The notes under the pieces were generated by a model. That model worked only from the letters and a program-made list of their open reading frames with translations, was not told the origin of the DNA and searched no databases. Below are positions 7,640 through 15,574 of a stretch of 27,190 nt of DNA, piece by piece. Every line of letters starts with the position of its first letter. The first letter of the stretch is position 1. Origin of the DNA: a virus; the IMG/VR virus record IMGVR_UViG_3300048672_000075, positions 1-27,190 of that record, one strand, 5' to 3'. A program made the translations under genes and the position numbers.

Positions 7640-9433
7640 ATGATTACATTTAGAGATAGATATAAGACAACAATAACTAATGCTCCTTCAACTTTAGGTG
7701 ATTTTGTTATTTCGACGGCTTATTTGGATTATCAAACCTTTGATACTAATGATAATGGTTTGTTATTTGACGTTGTAATTACTGATGGACCTACAACTTG
7801 GGAAATTAGAAAAGCTTGTACTTATAATCATTCAACACACACTTTAAGTAGAGGAACATTTAGTGATAGTTCTTCAGGATTACCAATTGATTTAACAAAT
7901 AATGCTATATTAGCTGTTACTTTATTAGCAGAAAGAGCATTACCTGTAACTATTACTAATCCTGTATTAGATCAAACTATTGTTTTTAATGGAACTGACT
8001 TTGTAAATGCTCCAGCACCACCATCTTCTTATACACAAGTTTTAAAACATTTGGTTAAGAATGATTCAGGTATTGCATTGACTAAAGGACAAGCAGTTTA
8101 TATTTCTGGAGCTAATGGAACTAATATATTAGTAAAGTTAGCACAAGCAAATACTGAATTGACTTCAAGTAAAACCATTGGATTATTAGAAACTGATTTA
8201 GCTGTAAATGGAATTGGGTATGTTGTTGATCATGGTTTATTAACTGGAACAGGTGGTGTACCTTTAAATACATTAGCAGCAACAATTGGTGATGCCGTTT
8301 GGTTAAGTCCAACAACTGCTGGTGGATTATTATTTGGATTAGCAAATAAACCTCATGCACCAAATCATTTAGTATATTTAGGTGTTGTAACTAGAGTACA
8401 TGGAGTAAATGGTGAAATAGATGTAAAAGTTCAAAATGGATTTGAATTAGATGAATTACATGATGTAGCTATAGTTACTCCAACTAACAATGATTTTTTA
8501 GTTTATGAAACTTCTACAACTTTGTGGAAAAATAAACAATTGACATCAAGCAACGTAACAACTGCATTAGGATATACACCATATAATAGTACAAATCCAA
8601 ATGGTTATACAACAAACGTTGGTACTGTAACAAATACATCAGGAACTGGACCAATTTCTGTTGCTACAGGAACAACTACACCTGTAATTAGTATTTCACA
8701 AGCTAATTCAACAACAAATGGATATTTAAGTTCAACCGATTGGAATACATTTAATAATAAACAAAATACTTTAAGTGCTGCTAATTCAACTACAAATGGA
8801 TATTTAACAAGCACTGATTGGAATACCTTTAATAACAAGGGTGCTCCTTATACATTACCAACTGCATCTAATACTGTATTAGGTGGAATTAAAGTAGGTA
8901 CTAGTTTATCAATCACAGCAGGTGTATTAGATGTAAATAGTGTAACTTCAGCACAGATTATTACAGGATTAGGATATACTCCTTATAATAGTACAAATCC
9001 TAATGGTTATACAACTAATGTAGGGACAGTAACTAATGTATCTGCATTAACTTTAGGTACAACTGGCACAGATATAAGTTCAACTGTAGCAACTGGAACA
9101 ACAACTCCTGTAATTACATTGAATATTCCGACTGCAAGTGCAACTAATAGAGGAGCTTTATCTTCAACTGATTGGACAACATTCAACAATAAACAAAACA
9201 CCTTATCTGCCGCTAATTCAACAACAAACGGATATTTAACTAGCACTGATTGGAATACCTTTAATAATAAAGGAGATCCATACACTTTACCTACTGCATC
9301 TAATACAGTATTGGGTGGAATTAAAGTTGGTACTGGATTATCTATCGACGTAAATGGAGTTTTAAATGCTTCAGGTGGTGGCGGTGGAATTGATTTACCA
9401 ACACTTCATACATTAACTTTAGGATATTACTAA
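7640..9433 (+). CDS. Fibre-like virion protein with tandem repeats, 597 aa
   Basis: Residues 1-110 match the N-terminal region seen in many phage head or tail fibres: 'RDRYKTTITNAPSTLGDFVI', a WEIRK strand and TLSRGTF. A beta-rich middle follows (about 120-280). The C-terminal 290 residues hold two copies of a 134-residue unit with the phrases LGYTPYNSTNPNGYTTN, NGYLSSTDWNTFNNKQ and TASNTVLGGIKVGT, then a poly-Gly hinge and a short end LGYY. Repeats of this kind are common in trimeric fibres. Sitting between portal and scaffold it could be a head fibre or a tail fibre. It starts 2 nt after the portal stop with GGAG upstream. Confidence 0.65.
   Translation: MITFRDRYKTTITNAPSTLGDFVISTAYLDYQTFDTNDNGLLFDVVITDGPTTWEIRKACTYNHSTHTLSRGTFSDSSSGLPIDLTNNAILAVTLLAERALPVTITNPVLDQTIVFNGTDFVNAPAPPSSYTQVLKHLVKNDSGIALTKGQAVYISGANGTNILVKLAQANTELTSSKTIGLLETDLAVNGIGYVVDHGLLTGTGGVPLNTLAATIGDAVWLSPTTAGGLLFGLANKPHAPNHLVYLGVVTRVHGVNGEIDVKVQNGFELDELHDVAIVTPTNNDFLVYETSTTLWKNKQLTSSNVTTALGYTPYNSTNPNGYTTNVGTVTNTSGTGPISVATGTTTPVISISQANSTTNGYLSSTDWNTFNNKQNTLSAANSTTNGYLTSTDWNTFNNKGAPYTLPTASNTVLGGIKVGTSLSITAGVLDVNSVTSAQIITGLGYTPYNSTNPNGYTTNVGTVTNVSALTLGTTGTDISSTVATGTTTPVITLNIPTASATNRGALSSTDWTTFNNKQNTLSAANSTTNGYLTSTDWNTFNNKGDPYTLPTASNTVLGGIKVGTGLSIDVNGVLNASGGGGGIDLPTLHTLTLGYY
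8567..9345 (+). repeat. Two-copy in-frame repeat of about 402 nt in the fibre gene
   Basis: Unit 1 starts at 8567 and unit 2 at 8969, exactly 402 nt (134 codons) apart. Both begin with codons for LGYTPYNSTNPNGYTTN and end with TLPTASNTVLGGIKVGT. Inside unit 1 the phrase NGYL(S/T)STDWNTFNNK occurs twice, so there is a shorter repeat within the longer one. Synonymous differences are many, so the duplication is not very recent or the copies are kept alike at protein level. Confidence 0.85.
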
Positions 9434-9434
9434 T

Positions 9435-9851
9435 ATGGCAAAAACTTATACAGCACCAATGGCACAAACCATTAACAATTCAACAGCAGTTTTAACTACA
9501 GCTACTGGTGGTATTACGACTGATAGTCCAACTAATGCTTTACTTCTTTTTACAGCAGGTGTAGAGGGTTCTATAGTTACAGCAATCGGAGCATTACCAA
9601 GAGCAACGATTACAGCAACAGCTTTATACTTATTCAGTTCTGAAGATTCAGGAACAACTTTACGTTTAATTGATTCTGTACTTATCCCGGCATATACTTA
9701 TGCAACTACAACAGCAGTACCTGAAACATTCTTTACAAGTTATTCTGAGGATTATCCTTTAAGATTAAGTGCAAATGAACGTTTATATGTAGCTACATCA
9801 GTTACTTTAGCATCAGGAATTGTAGTAGAAGCAAGAGGAGTAGATTACTAA
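9435..9851 (+). CDS. Small beta-rich virion protein, 138 aa
   Basis: Not assigned to a named family. The composition is Thr/Ala/Ser/Val-rich with alternating strands. The C-terminal half (LYLFSSEDSGTTLRLIDSVL, then YPLRLSANERLYVATSVTL) resembles small jelly-roll-like accessory proteins found beside phage fibre genes. No signal peptide or membrane helix is seen. It lies one base after the repeat fibre and its stop overlaps the next start (TAATG at 9850-9853), so it is probably made together with the two fibre proteins and may decorate or anchor them. Confidence 0.6.
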   Translation: MAKTYTAPMAQTINNSTAVLTTATGGITTDSPTNALLLFTAGVEGSIVTAIGALPRATITATALYLFSSEDSGTTLRLIDSVLIPAYTYATTTAVPETFFTSYSEDYPLRLSANERLYVATSVTLASGIVVEARGVDY

Positions 9852-12289
9852 TGAGAAGTAACTTACCAGTTTTAAAGAAAGAAAAAAAGAATGATTATTA
9901 TTGGGCTAGAGATTTATTAGTTAATGGTATCACTGTTGGTAGAGGTGGTGGTTGGTTACGAAGTACAGCAATTGGTGAGATGGCACTTGGAAATATTATT
10001 GGTAGTAAGGTTACTGCCACTGATTATACGGCAATTGGGTATTCAGCTCTAAGATATGCAAATAGTAACTATCCTGGTAATACAGCAGTAGGGTCATATG
10101 CCCTATCAGTATGTGCACAAGGAAATAATACAGCAGTTGGAAATGGTACTTTAAAATCCTGTGTAGGTGGAAATAGTAATACAGCAGTTGGATCTGGTAG
10201 CTTACAAACTAATGTATCAGGATCAGCAAATACTGCTTTAGGTGCATTTACTCTATCCAGTGCTACTTCAGTAAATAATACAGCTATTGGGTACTATTGC
10301 TTGGGAGCAACCACATCAGGAATTGGTAATACTTCTGTTGGTAGTTATTCAGGTTATTCAAATACAACTTCATCATATAATATATTTTTAGGAGGTTACG
10401 CTGGTTATACAGCTACGACCGGCGGAGCTAACTCATTCATAGGTTATTATTCTGGTGCTTTAACTACTGTTGGTGCTGGAAATACAGCGTTAGGTTATTA
10501 TTCATTTTACTCAAATACAACGGGTTCAAATAACTCATTCATAGGTTATTATGCTGGTTATAACCAATTAGCAGTTTCAAACCAAGTAGGTATAGGGTAT
10601 GAAGCACTTAAAGGTTCAATTACACCGGCAAGTAATACAGGAACTAATAATACAGCTGTTGGTCATCAAACTTTATTTAGTAACTCATCAGGTGGTAGTA
10701 ATACGGCATTAGGATATGTTGCCCTAAAATCAAATACAATTGGAAATAATAATACAGCAGTAGGTTATTCTTCTCAATTTGCAAATACTACTGGTGCTGG
10801 TAACGCATCTTTAGGAACAAATACACTAGCTTCAAATACTACCGGTGGTAGTAATACTGCATTAGGGTATGGAACACTTTACTTAAATACTACTGCTAGT
10901 AGTAACACGGCAATAGGTGCTTTGTCACTTTACAATAATACAGGATCAAGTAATACAGCTGTAGGTGCTTCATCACTTTATATAAATTCAACAGGAAATT
11001 ATAACACTGCATTAGGATATGGAGCTCTTTATTCAAATACGACTACAAGTAGCAATACAGCTGTAGGTTATAGTGCCCTTTATGCAAATACAACAGGCGG
11101 TAATAACGTATCTGTAGGTTATAGTGCCCTTTATGCAAATACAACAGGTGGTAGTAATACAGCAATTGGATCAAGTGCTCTTAATGCAAATACAACAGGT
11201 TCAAGTAATACAGCTATAGGTACTGCAGCACTAGGATTTAATATAATTGGTAACAATAACACAGCTACTGGTTATAATGCCTTAAATGTATCAACTGGAT
11301 CTAATAATACTGCCAATGGATTTTTCTCACTTAAAGCAACTACAACTGGTGGATTCAATGCAGCATTTGGTGATTATTCTTTATATTTTAATACAACTGG
11401 AACACAAAATACAGCATTAGGTTCTGCATCATTAAGAGCTAATACTTCTGGAAATAATAATGCAGCCGTAGGATATTTTTCATTATATTCCAATACTACT
11501 GGTTATTCCAATACAGCAGTAAGTTATAGTTCCTTATATTCTAATACAATTGGTATAGGTAATACAGCCGTAGGTAATAATTCTATGATTTCTAGCGTAT
11601 CTGGAAATAATAATGCTACTATAGGTGATGAATCATTAAGATCTAACACTACTGGAAATGATAATGCTGCTTTAGGATCAAATGCATTAAGATCTAATAC
11701 TACTGGTATTAGTAATACAGCAGCTGGTAAATTTGCATTATATTCTAATACTACTGGTAATTATAATATTGGATTAGGAAATAATGCTGGTTTTAATATT
11801 TCTACTGGTGCAGCGAATATAGTAATTGGTGATTTAAATTCTACTGGTGTTTCTGCCCCAGCATTTAATATTACAACTCAAAATAATTACATTAGTATGG
11901 GTTCAACAGCTGTAACAAATGCTTATATTCAGGTTGCTTGGACAGTTGTATCTGATGCTAGAGATAAAATGAATTTCAAAGAAGTTCCTCATGGTTTGGA
12001 TTTCGTTAATAAATTAAAACCTATTCAATATCAATTTAAGATAAATAGAGATATTGAGGAACCAACAGGTGATATTCATTATGGTTTCAAAGCACAAGAC
12101 ATATTGGAATTAGAAGGTGATAATTCAGTTATTATTGACACTAAAGATACTGATAAATTACGATATAAATCAGATAATTTAATACCTGTATTAGTTAAAG
12201 CTATTCAGGAACAACAATCTTTGATAGATAGCCAGAAAATTTTAATAGATAGTATAAATAAACGATTAGAAACTTTAGAAGGAAAATAA
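9851..12289 (+). CDS. Fibre/spike protein with NTAVG repeats and C-terminal S74 chaperone
   Basis: 812 aa. After a short N-terminus that is possibly for attachment (about 1-35), residues about 40-670 are tens of imperfect repeats of about 17 residues of the form NTAVGYSALYANTTGGS. This pattern predicts a trimeric left-handed beta-roll as in YadA-type heads. The last 112 residues are an intramolecular chaperone of the endosialidase type (Peptidase_S74). SDARDK at 701-706 supplies the catalytic Ser701 and Lys706 at the usual +5 spacing, and the protein ends in a coiled-coil. The chaperone should drive trimer folding and then cleave itself off just before Ser701. Translation is coupled by TAATG to the gene before it. 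The ligand is unknown. Confidence 0.85.
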   Translation: MRSNLPVLKKEKKNDYYWARDLLVNGITVGRGGGWLRSTAIGEMALGNIIGSKVTATDYTAIGYSALRYANSNYPGNTAVGSYALSVCAQGNNTAVGNGTLKSCVGGNSNTAVGSGSLQTNVSGSANTALGAFTLSSATSVNNTAIGYYCLGATTSGIGNTSVGSYSGYSNTTSSYNIFLGGYAGYTATTGGANSFIGYYSGALTTVGAGNTALGYYSFYSNTTGSNNSFIGYYAGYNQLAVSNQVGIGYEALKGSITPASNTGTNNTAVGHQTLFSNSSGGSNTALGYVALKSNTIGNNNTAVGYSSQFANTTGAGNASLGTNTLASNTTGGSNTALGYGTLYLNTTASSNTAIGALSLYNNTGSSNTAVGASSLYINSTGNYNTALGYGALYSNTTTSSNTAVGYSALYANTTGGNNVSVGYSALYANTTGGSNTAIGSSALNANTTGSSNTAIGTAALGFNIIGNNNTATGYNALNVSTGSNNTANGFFSLKATTTGGFNAAFGDYSLYFNTTGTQNTALGSASLRANTSGNNNAAVGYFSLYSNTTGYSNTAVSYSSLYSNTIGIGNTAVGNNSMISSVSGNNNATIGDESLRSNTTGNDNAALGSNALRSNTTGISNTAAGKFALYSNTTGNYNIGLGNNAGFNISTGAANIVIGDLNSTGVSAPAFNITTQNNYISMGSTAVTNAYIQVAWTVVSDARDKMNFKEVPHGLDFVNKLKPIQYQFKINRDIEEPTGDIHYGFKAQDILELEGDNSVIIDTKDTDKLRYKSDNLIPVLVKAIQEQQSLIDSQKILIDSINKRLETLEGK
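11061..11148 (+). repeat. Recent 51-nt unit duplication within NTAVG repeats
   Basis: A 37-nt stretch at 11061-11097 recurs without change at 11112-11148, a spacing of 51 nt (17 codons, one protein repeat). Other repeats in the gene match at protein level but differ in synonymous positions, so this pair looks like a recent expansion by slippage or recombination. Confidence 0.85.
12253..12260 (+). promoter_or_regulatory. TATAAATA box at the end of the S74 fibre gene
   Basis: Exact TATAAATA inside the last codons of the fibre gene, 30 nt before the ATG at 12291. The predicted start near 12266 would give a leader of about 25 nt containing the AAGGAA ribosome binding site. Its coding position makes chance occurrence more likely than for the intergenic copies, but the distance to the next start codon is the same as theirs. 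Confidence 0.35.
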
Positions 12290-12290
12290 A

Positions 12291-12491
12291 ATGGAAGCAA
12301 CTGAAATTAAAAGACACTATGATTCAACAATGGATTCAGTTAATCTATTATCTAAAGGGAAACCTGTAGATATGAATGATACTGAATGGGCTGATTGTGT
12401 TCAAAGAAATAAAGAACATATTAAAATTATGTTAGCAAAGGATTTTTGGACAACAGAAGATTTAACTCCTTTTGAAACAGCTATCTTATAA
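12291..12491 (+). CDS. Small phage protein of fibre-adjacent type, 66 aa
   Basis: The ending EWADCVQRNKEHIKIMLAKD then FWTTEDLTPFETAIL follows a pattern I recognise from short uncharacterised proteins next to phage fibre genes ('EW...V.RN..Hl.iMl.kd.Wt.eDltp...AI'). The function is not known. It is acidic to neutral, helical and has no membrane segment. It starts one base after the S74 fibre stop with AAGGAA upstream and overlaps the next gene by one base (TAATG). Confidence 0.7.
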   Translation: MEATEIKRHYDSTMDSVNLLSKGKPVDMNDTEWADCVQRNKEHIKIMLAKDFWTTEDLTPFETAIL

Positions 12492-13000
12492 TGTTCGCAA
12501 CCTTCACATTTGCTGATACTACATTTGCCTGCTCTGAATTGGAAACGATTCAGAAAGCAGGGATGTATGTAGTAAAGAAAAAGAAAAAAATATATACTAT
12601 TTTTGGTAGGCAATTCCATCTAACAGAGAAAGAGTATCAAGCATATTTAGCTCAGAAAAAAGCCTATGAAAATAAGGTAAAATACGACGATATTAAAGAA
12701 GTTGTCACTGATTATAAACTAAATAAAATAAATTTAGATGATATTATAGAAAAGCCTGTCTTCAGTATAAATAAGTTAGAAATACCTTTAACTGATTATA
12801 AAGAAGATTACCAATTATTAGATTCTGCTATTAAAAGATTAGTTGAAATAAATAGACAAAAAGAATTTAAAAGAGCACAACAATTAGAGAAACAAAGACA
12901 AGAAGCAATATATAAAGCTGAACTATTAGAAAAACATAGACCTCAGAATATAATTGATGATGAACTAATTATTGAAATGCTTTTATTATCCACATTTTAA
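12491..13000 (+). CDS. Hypothetical protein, 169 aa
   Basis: Not recognised. The N-terminal 25 residues are mixed hydrophobic (MFATFTFADTTFACSELETI). A very basic patch KKKKK comes at about 29-33, then FGRQFHLTEKEYQAYLAQKK. The C-terminal half is a charged helix rich in Gln, Lys and Arg (about 110-150) ending in a hydrophobic IIEMLLLSTF. No clear signal peptide cleavage site is seen. Translation is coupled to the 66-aa gene by TAATG. Its place between the fibre and scaffold genes suggests a virion or assembly role, but nothing in the sequence fixes it. Confidence 0.6.
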   Translation: MFATFTFADTTFACSELETIQKAGMYVVKKKKKIYTIFGRQFHLTEKEYQAYLAQKKAYENKVKYDDIKEVVTDYKLNKINLDDIIEKPVFSINKLEIPLTDYKEDYQLLDSAIKRLVEINRQKEFKRAQQLEKQRQEAIYKAELLEKHRPQNIIDDELIIEMLLLSTF

Positions 13001-13014
13001 TAAATGGAATAAAT

Positions 13015-13293
13015 ATGATAGATTTAGAAGGGAATCGTTTGAGAAAGATTATCGAAGAAGGTAAATTCTTTAAAGAAATCTTTGATAATGAATTATTTAC
13101 TAATAAAATAAGAGAAATACAAGAGAGGAATTATTTAGAATGGCAAACACAACAAAATCCAGAGCAACTACAAACACTGTGGCAGAAGAATCAGGGATTG
13201 ATTCAGTTATTGACGGAATTGAAAATACCGATAACACAGATGCAACAAGCGGAGTTGGAATTATTACGGAAAATGGAAGACCAACAGGAGTAA
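13015..13293 (+). CDS. Hypothetical helical protein, 92 aa, overlapping the next gene
   Basis: Not recognised. It is helical throughout, with the second half Gln/Leu/Glu-rich (LWQKNQGLIQLLTELKIPIT and on), like a coiled-coil. Residues 43-92 are encoded in the same DNA as the first 51 codons of the next gene, in another frame. By my count G or C at third positions rises from 9 of 41 codons before the overlap to 23 of 51 within it, so the tail does not follow the genome's codon habit. The gene may have grown into its neighbour, or its true end may be altered. The start has TGGAA upstream, a modest binding site. Confidence 0.5.
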   Translation: MIDLEGNRLRKIIEEGKFFKEIFDNELFTNKIREIQERNYLEWQTQQNPEQLQTLWQKNQGLIQLLTELKIPITQMQQAELELLRKMEDQQE

Positions 13294-13433
13294 AACCTAT
13301 TGGTAATTTTGAAGCAACACCTATTGGTTATTTTGAAGATATGCAACCAATCTTTGACGTAGAAATTACATATCAAACTACATTTGTTGGTCTTCAAGGC
13401 GATAAAAAGATTTATAGACACGTGAACAAGTAA
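13140..13433 (+). CDS. Hypothetical protein upstream of scaffold, 97 aa
   Basis: Not recognised. It starts MANTTKSRATTNTVAEESGI, a polar, flexible N-terminus typical of virion-associated proteins. It is then Gly/Thr/Asn-rich, with two echoing phrases KPIGNFEATPIGYFEDMQPI, and ends in a basic YRHVNK. Third codon positions in the overlap are 11 of 51 G or C, matching the rest of the genome, so this frame is the better constrained of the two overlapping ones. AGAGGA lies about ten bases before the ATG. It lies 28 nt before the scaffold gene. Confidence 0.6.
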   Translation: MANTTKSRATTNTVAEESGIDSVIDGIENTDNTDATSGVGIITENGRPTGVKPIGNFEATPIGYFEDMQPIFDVEITYQTTFVGLQGDKKIYRHVNK

Positions 13434-13461
13434 TTAAACACTCACAAAATAGGAAAATAAA

Positions 13462-14382
13462 ATGGAAAATGAATTTTTAGATACAGAAGTATCAAATGAT
13501 GAATATAATGAAGATGCTATTACTGAATCTATTAGTGGTTTATTAAATAATCCACAGCCTGAAGAAACTGAAGAAACAACAGTTGTTGAAGCACCTGTTG
13601 AAACTGAAACTGCTTTACCAACTGATTACAAAGTAAAAGTTAAGGTAAATGGTCAGGAACAAGAAGTTACGTTAGATGAATTGAAAAATGGTTATCAAAG
13701 ACAATCAGATTATACTCAGAAAACTCAAGAGGTTGCTCAACAAAAACAAGCATTATCTCAACAAGAAAGTGAATATAATCAATATCTTCAATCTATTCCA
13801 ATGTTGGCACAGGTAGCACAAGCAAATATTCAAGATGCTACTAATAGATTATATGATCCTGAATTCACTAAATTAGCAACTGAAGATCCAGCACAATATA
13901 TTGCTGAAAAGGCTAAATTAGAAAAGATTGTGAATCAGAACCAAGTAGCTGCACAGAATATGGTTCAACAATATAATCAATATCAACAACAAGAAATTCA
14001 AAGACAACAAGAGGATTTCAATAGACGTTTAGTTCATGCTAACGAAGTATTATCTAAATCAATTGAAGGTTGGGATGATGGTTCAGCATTAAATGCTTTG
14101 AGAGACTTTGCAACTAAAACCATTGGTTTTGAACCTCACGAACTTAATGGTTTAATTGATCCTAGACAAGTAATTGTTCTTGATAAAGCAAGACGTTATG
14201 ATGAGTTGATGAAAAGTAATACTATTACTCAGAAACAAGTGGTTTCAAAACCTTCTAAAACATTGAAACCTGGTACTGCAACAACTACAACTGAACAAGA
14301 TGAATTTAAAGCTAAACAAAAACAAGTATTATCTCAAGGTAATGACCGAGATATTGCTGCTTTAATGGCTCAATTACTTTAA
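13462..14382 (+). CDS. Capsid scaffolding protein
   Basis: 306 aa, lying directly before the major capsid gene. An acidic, disordered N-terminus (1-50, rich in Glu, Thr and Val) is followed by the hallmark of phage scaffolds: KVKVKVNGQEQEVTLDELKN and then GYQRQSDYTQKTQEV (residues about 57-92). A long Gln/Glu coiled-coil (about 92-185) comes next, then a helical C-terminal part with Lys-rich segments (QKQVVSKPSKTLK) that would contact the capsid protein. It would guide procapsid assembly and then leave or be degraded. There is no protease motif, so any cleavage must come from elsewhere. AGGAAA precedes the ATG. Confidence 0.85.
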   Translation: MENEFLDTEVSNDEYNEDAITESISGLLNNPQPEETEETTVVEAPVETETALPTDYKVKVKVNGQEQEVTLDELKNGYQRQSDYTQKTQEVAQQKQALSQQESEYNQYLQSIPMLAQVAQANIQDATNRLYDPEFTKLATEDPAQYIAEKAKLEKIVNQNQVAAQNMVQQYNQYQQQEIQRQQEDFNRRLVHANEVLSKSIEGWDDGSALNALRDFATKTIGFEPHELNGLIDPRQVIVLDKARRYDELMKSNTITQKQVVSKPSKTLKPGTATTTTEQDEFKAKQKQVLSQGNDRDIAALMAQLL

Positions 14383-14386
14383 GTAG

Positions 14387-14394
14387 TATAAATA
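14387..14394 (+). promoter_or_regulatory. T4-late-type promoter box TATAAATA before the capsid gene
   Basis: Exact TATAAATA five bases after the scaffold stop, in the 209-nt gap before the major capsid gene. With T4-late geometry the start would be near 14400, four bases before a 12-bp hairpin. The 209-nt gap (14383-14591) has no gene; it holds this box, the hairpin 14404-14441, an AT palindrome and the capsid ribosome binding site AAAGGAA near 14579. Confidence 0.5.
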
Positions 14395-14403
14395 GTGAAT
14401 ATC

Positions 14404-14441
14404 AGGATTAGGAGAACCCTTTTGGATAATCTCCTAATCCT
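14404..14441 (+). promoter_or_regulatory. Perfect 12-bp hairpin in the capsid leader
   Basis: AGGATTAGGAGA (14404-14415) pairs without mismatch with TCTCCTAATCCT (14430-14441) around a 14-nt loop. It is followed by AAAATAATA, not a T run, so it is not a normal intrinsic terminator. It would stand at the 5' end of an mRNA from the TATAAATA at 14387, where such stems can protect against 5'-dependent decay. An alternative is an RNase III-type processing site between scaffold and capsid messages. Confidence 0.7.
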
Positions 14442-14442
14442 A

Positions 14443-14480
14443 AAATAATATATTATTTACTTCTCTAAAATAATGTATTA
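14443..14480. repeat. AT palindrome and direct repeat in the capsid leader
   Basis: AAATAATATATTATTT (14443-14458) is a perfect 16-nt palindrome. A 15-nt segment at 14441-14455 recurs at 14466-14480 with one change (TAAAATAATATATTA and TAAAATAATGTATTA). TAATGTA also occurs at 14471 and 14520. This could be a protein-binding or promoter element, or simply low-complexity AT sequence. Confidence 0.4.
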
Positions 14481-14591
14481 ACGTAATAGAATATAAGTAA
14501 AGGATAACCATCTGGACCCTAATGTACTATATTATATTATCTTAGTAGAGAAAATAACTTAATTATTTTAAATTTATAAAAGGAATACACA

Positions 14592-15563
14592 ATGGCACTT
14601 CAAGCTGCAACACATACATATAACGAAATTGGTACAAGAGAAAATTTATCAGATTTGATTGCAAATATCTCACCTACTGATTGCCCATTAACTAACTTAT
14701 TGAGAAAAGATTCAGCTACTAATACATATACTGAATGGCAAATGGATGCATTAGCACCAGCTGCCTCAAATGCTCAATTAGAAGGTGATACAGCTCCATC
14801 TGCTACATTTGGTGCTACTACACGAGTTGGTGGTTATACTCAAATCTTTGCTAAATCAGCTACTGTTTCAGGTACTGCACAAAATACTACTAAAGCAGGT
14901 AGAGGCAAAGATGAAATGGCTTATCAATTAACGAAGAAAACCAAAGAGTTGAAACGTGATATTGAATGGGCATTTTTAAACAATGCTACACAAAATGCTG
15001 GTAATACAACAACTGCTCGTCAAACAAGAGGTTTAAATGGTTGGGTTGATTCTAACTACTCAATTGGTTCTGGTGCAACAATGCCAGCATATTCAACCAA
15101 CACAGCTCGTACAGCAGCTGGTAACAGAGCTATCACAGAAACTTTATTGAAATCAGTAATTCAACAAGTATATTCTGCTGGTGGTGATCCTGATATTATT
15201 ATGGCAAACCCAATTCAGCGTCAAGCAATTTCAGGGTTTAGTTCATCTAATACAAGATTTCAGGATGTTTCTAACAAAACATTGGTTTCAACTATCTCGG
15301 TATATGAAAGTGATTTCGGTACATTGAAAGTTGTTTCTAATAGATTCCAAGATTTAACATCTGGTTCAACAACTTATACTGCTAACCAAGGTACAGTTTA
15401 TGTATTAGAATCAGGTAAATTGGCATCAGCATTTTTGAGAAACTTTACCGTTAAAGACCTAGCTGTTACAGGTGACTATGAAGCTAAAGAAATCATTGCA
15501 GAGGTTGCACTTAAAGTAGATGCAAATAATGCAAATGGTTCTATCAGAGATTTAACACAGTAA
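14592..15563 (+). CDS. Major capsid protein, SU10 type (HK97 fold)
   Basis: 323 aa. It shows the pattern of the SU10 major head protein family: an N-terminal TYNEIGTRENLSDLIANISP, then the TPL-like 'DCPLTNLLRK', EWQMDALAPAASNAQLEGD, an E-loop region rich in Gly and Thr (GGYTQIFAKSATVSGTAQ), a long helix (ELKRDIEWAFLNN) and the strand-rich A domain with GGDPDIIMANPIQRQAIS near 197-214. It assembles the icosahedral shell around the scaffold. Codons are regular, the ATG has AAAGGAA upstream, and the gene has its own long leader with promoter-like box and hairpin, as expected for the most abundant virion protein. No protease or delta-domain is visible. Confidence 0.93.
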   Translation: MALQAATHTYNEIGTRENLSDLIANISPTDCPLTNLLRKDSATNTYTEWQMDALAPAASNAQLEGDTAPSATFGATTRVGGYTQIFAKSATVSGTAQNTTKAGRGKDEMAYQLTKKTKELKRDIEWAFLNNATQNAGNTTTARQTRGLNGWVDSNYSIGSGATMPAYSTNTARTAAGNRAITETLLKSVIQQVYSAGGDPDIIMANPIQRQAISGFSSSNTRFQDVSNKTLVSTISVYESDFGTLKVVSNRFQDLTSGSTTYTANQGTVYVLESGKLASAFLRNFTVKDLAVTGDYEAKEIIAEVALKVDANNANGSIRDLTQ

Positions 15564-15574
15564 TCTAACTTAAT

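Noticed and set aside
7900-9300. Open frames on the - strand opposite the fibre gene (8121-8363, 8605-8838, 9007-9285)
   Set aside because: They mirror the repeats of the + strand gene, have no ribosome binding sites, and occur because the repeat codons lack stops on the opposite strand.
10050-11800. Regular short repeats resembling a CRISPR array
   Set aside because: The repeats are in frame (17 codons), vary mainly at synonymous sites and continue through one long open frame. There are no unique spacers or palindromic repeats, and no cas genes.
13203-13421. Open frame on the - strand opposite the 97-aa gene
   Set aside because: Cys/Asn/Ile-rich low-quality product, no ribosome binding site, and no other leftward genes in the window.
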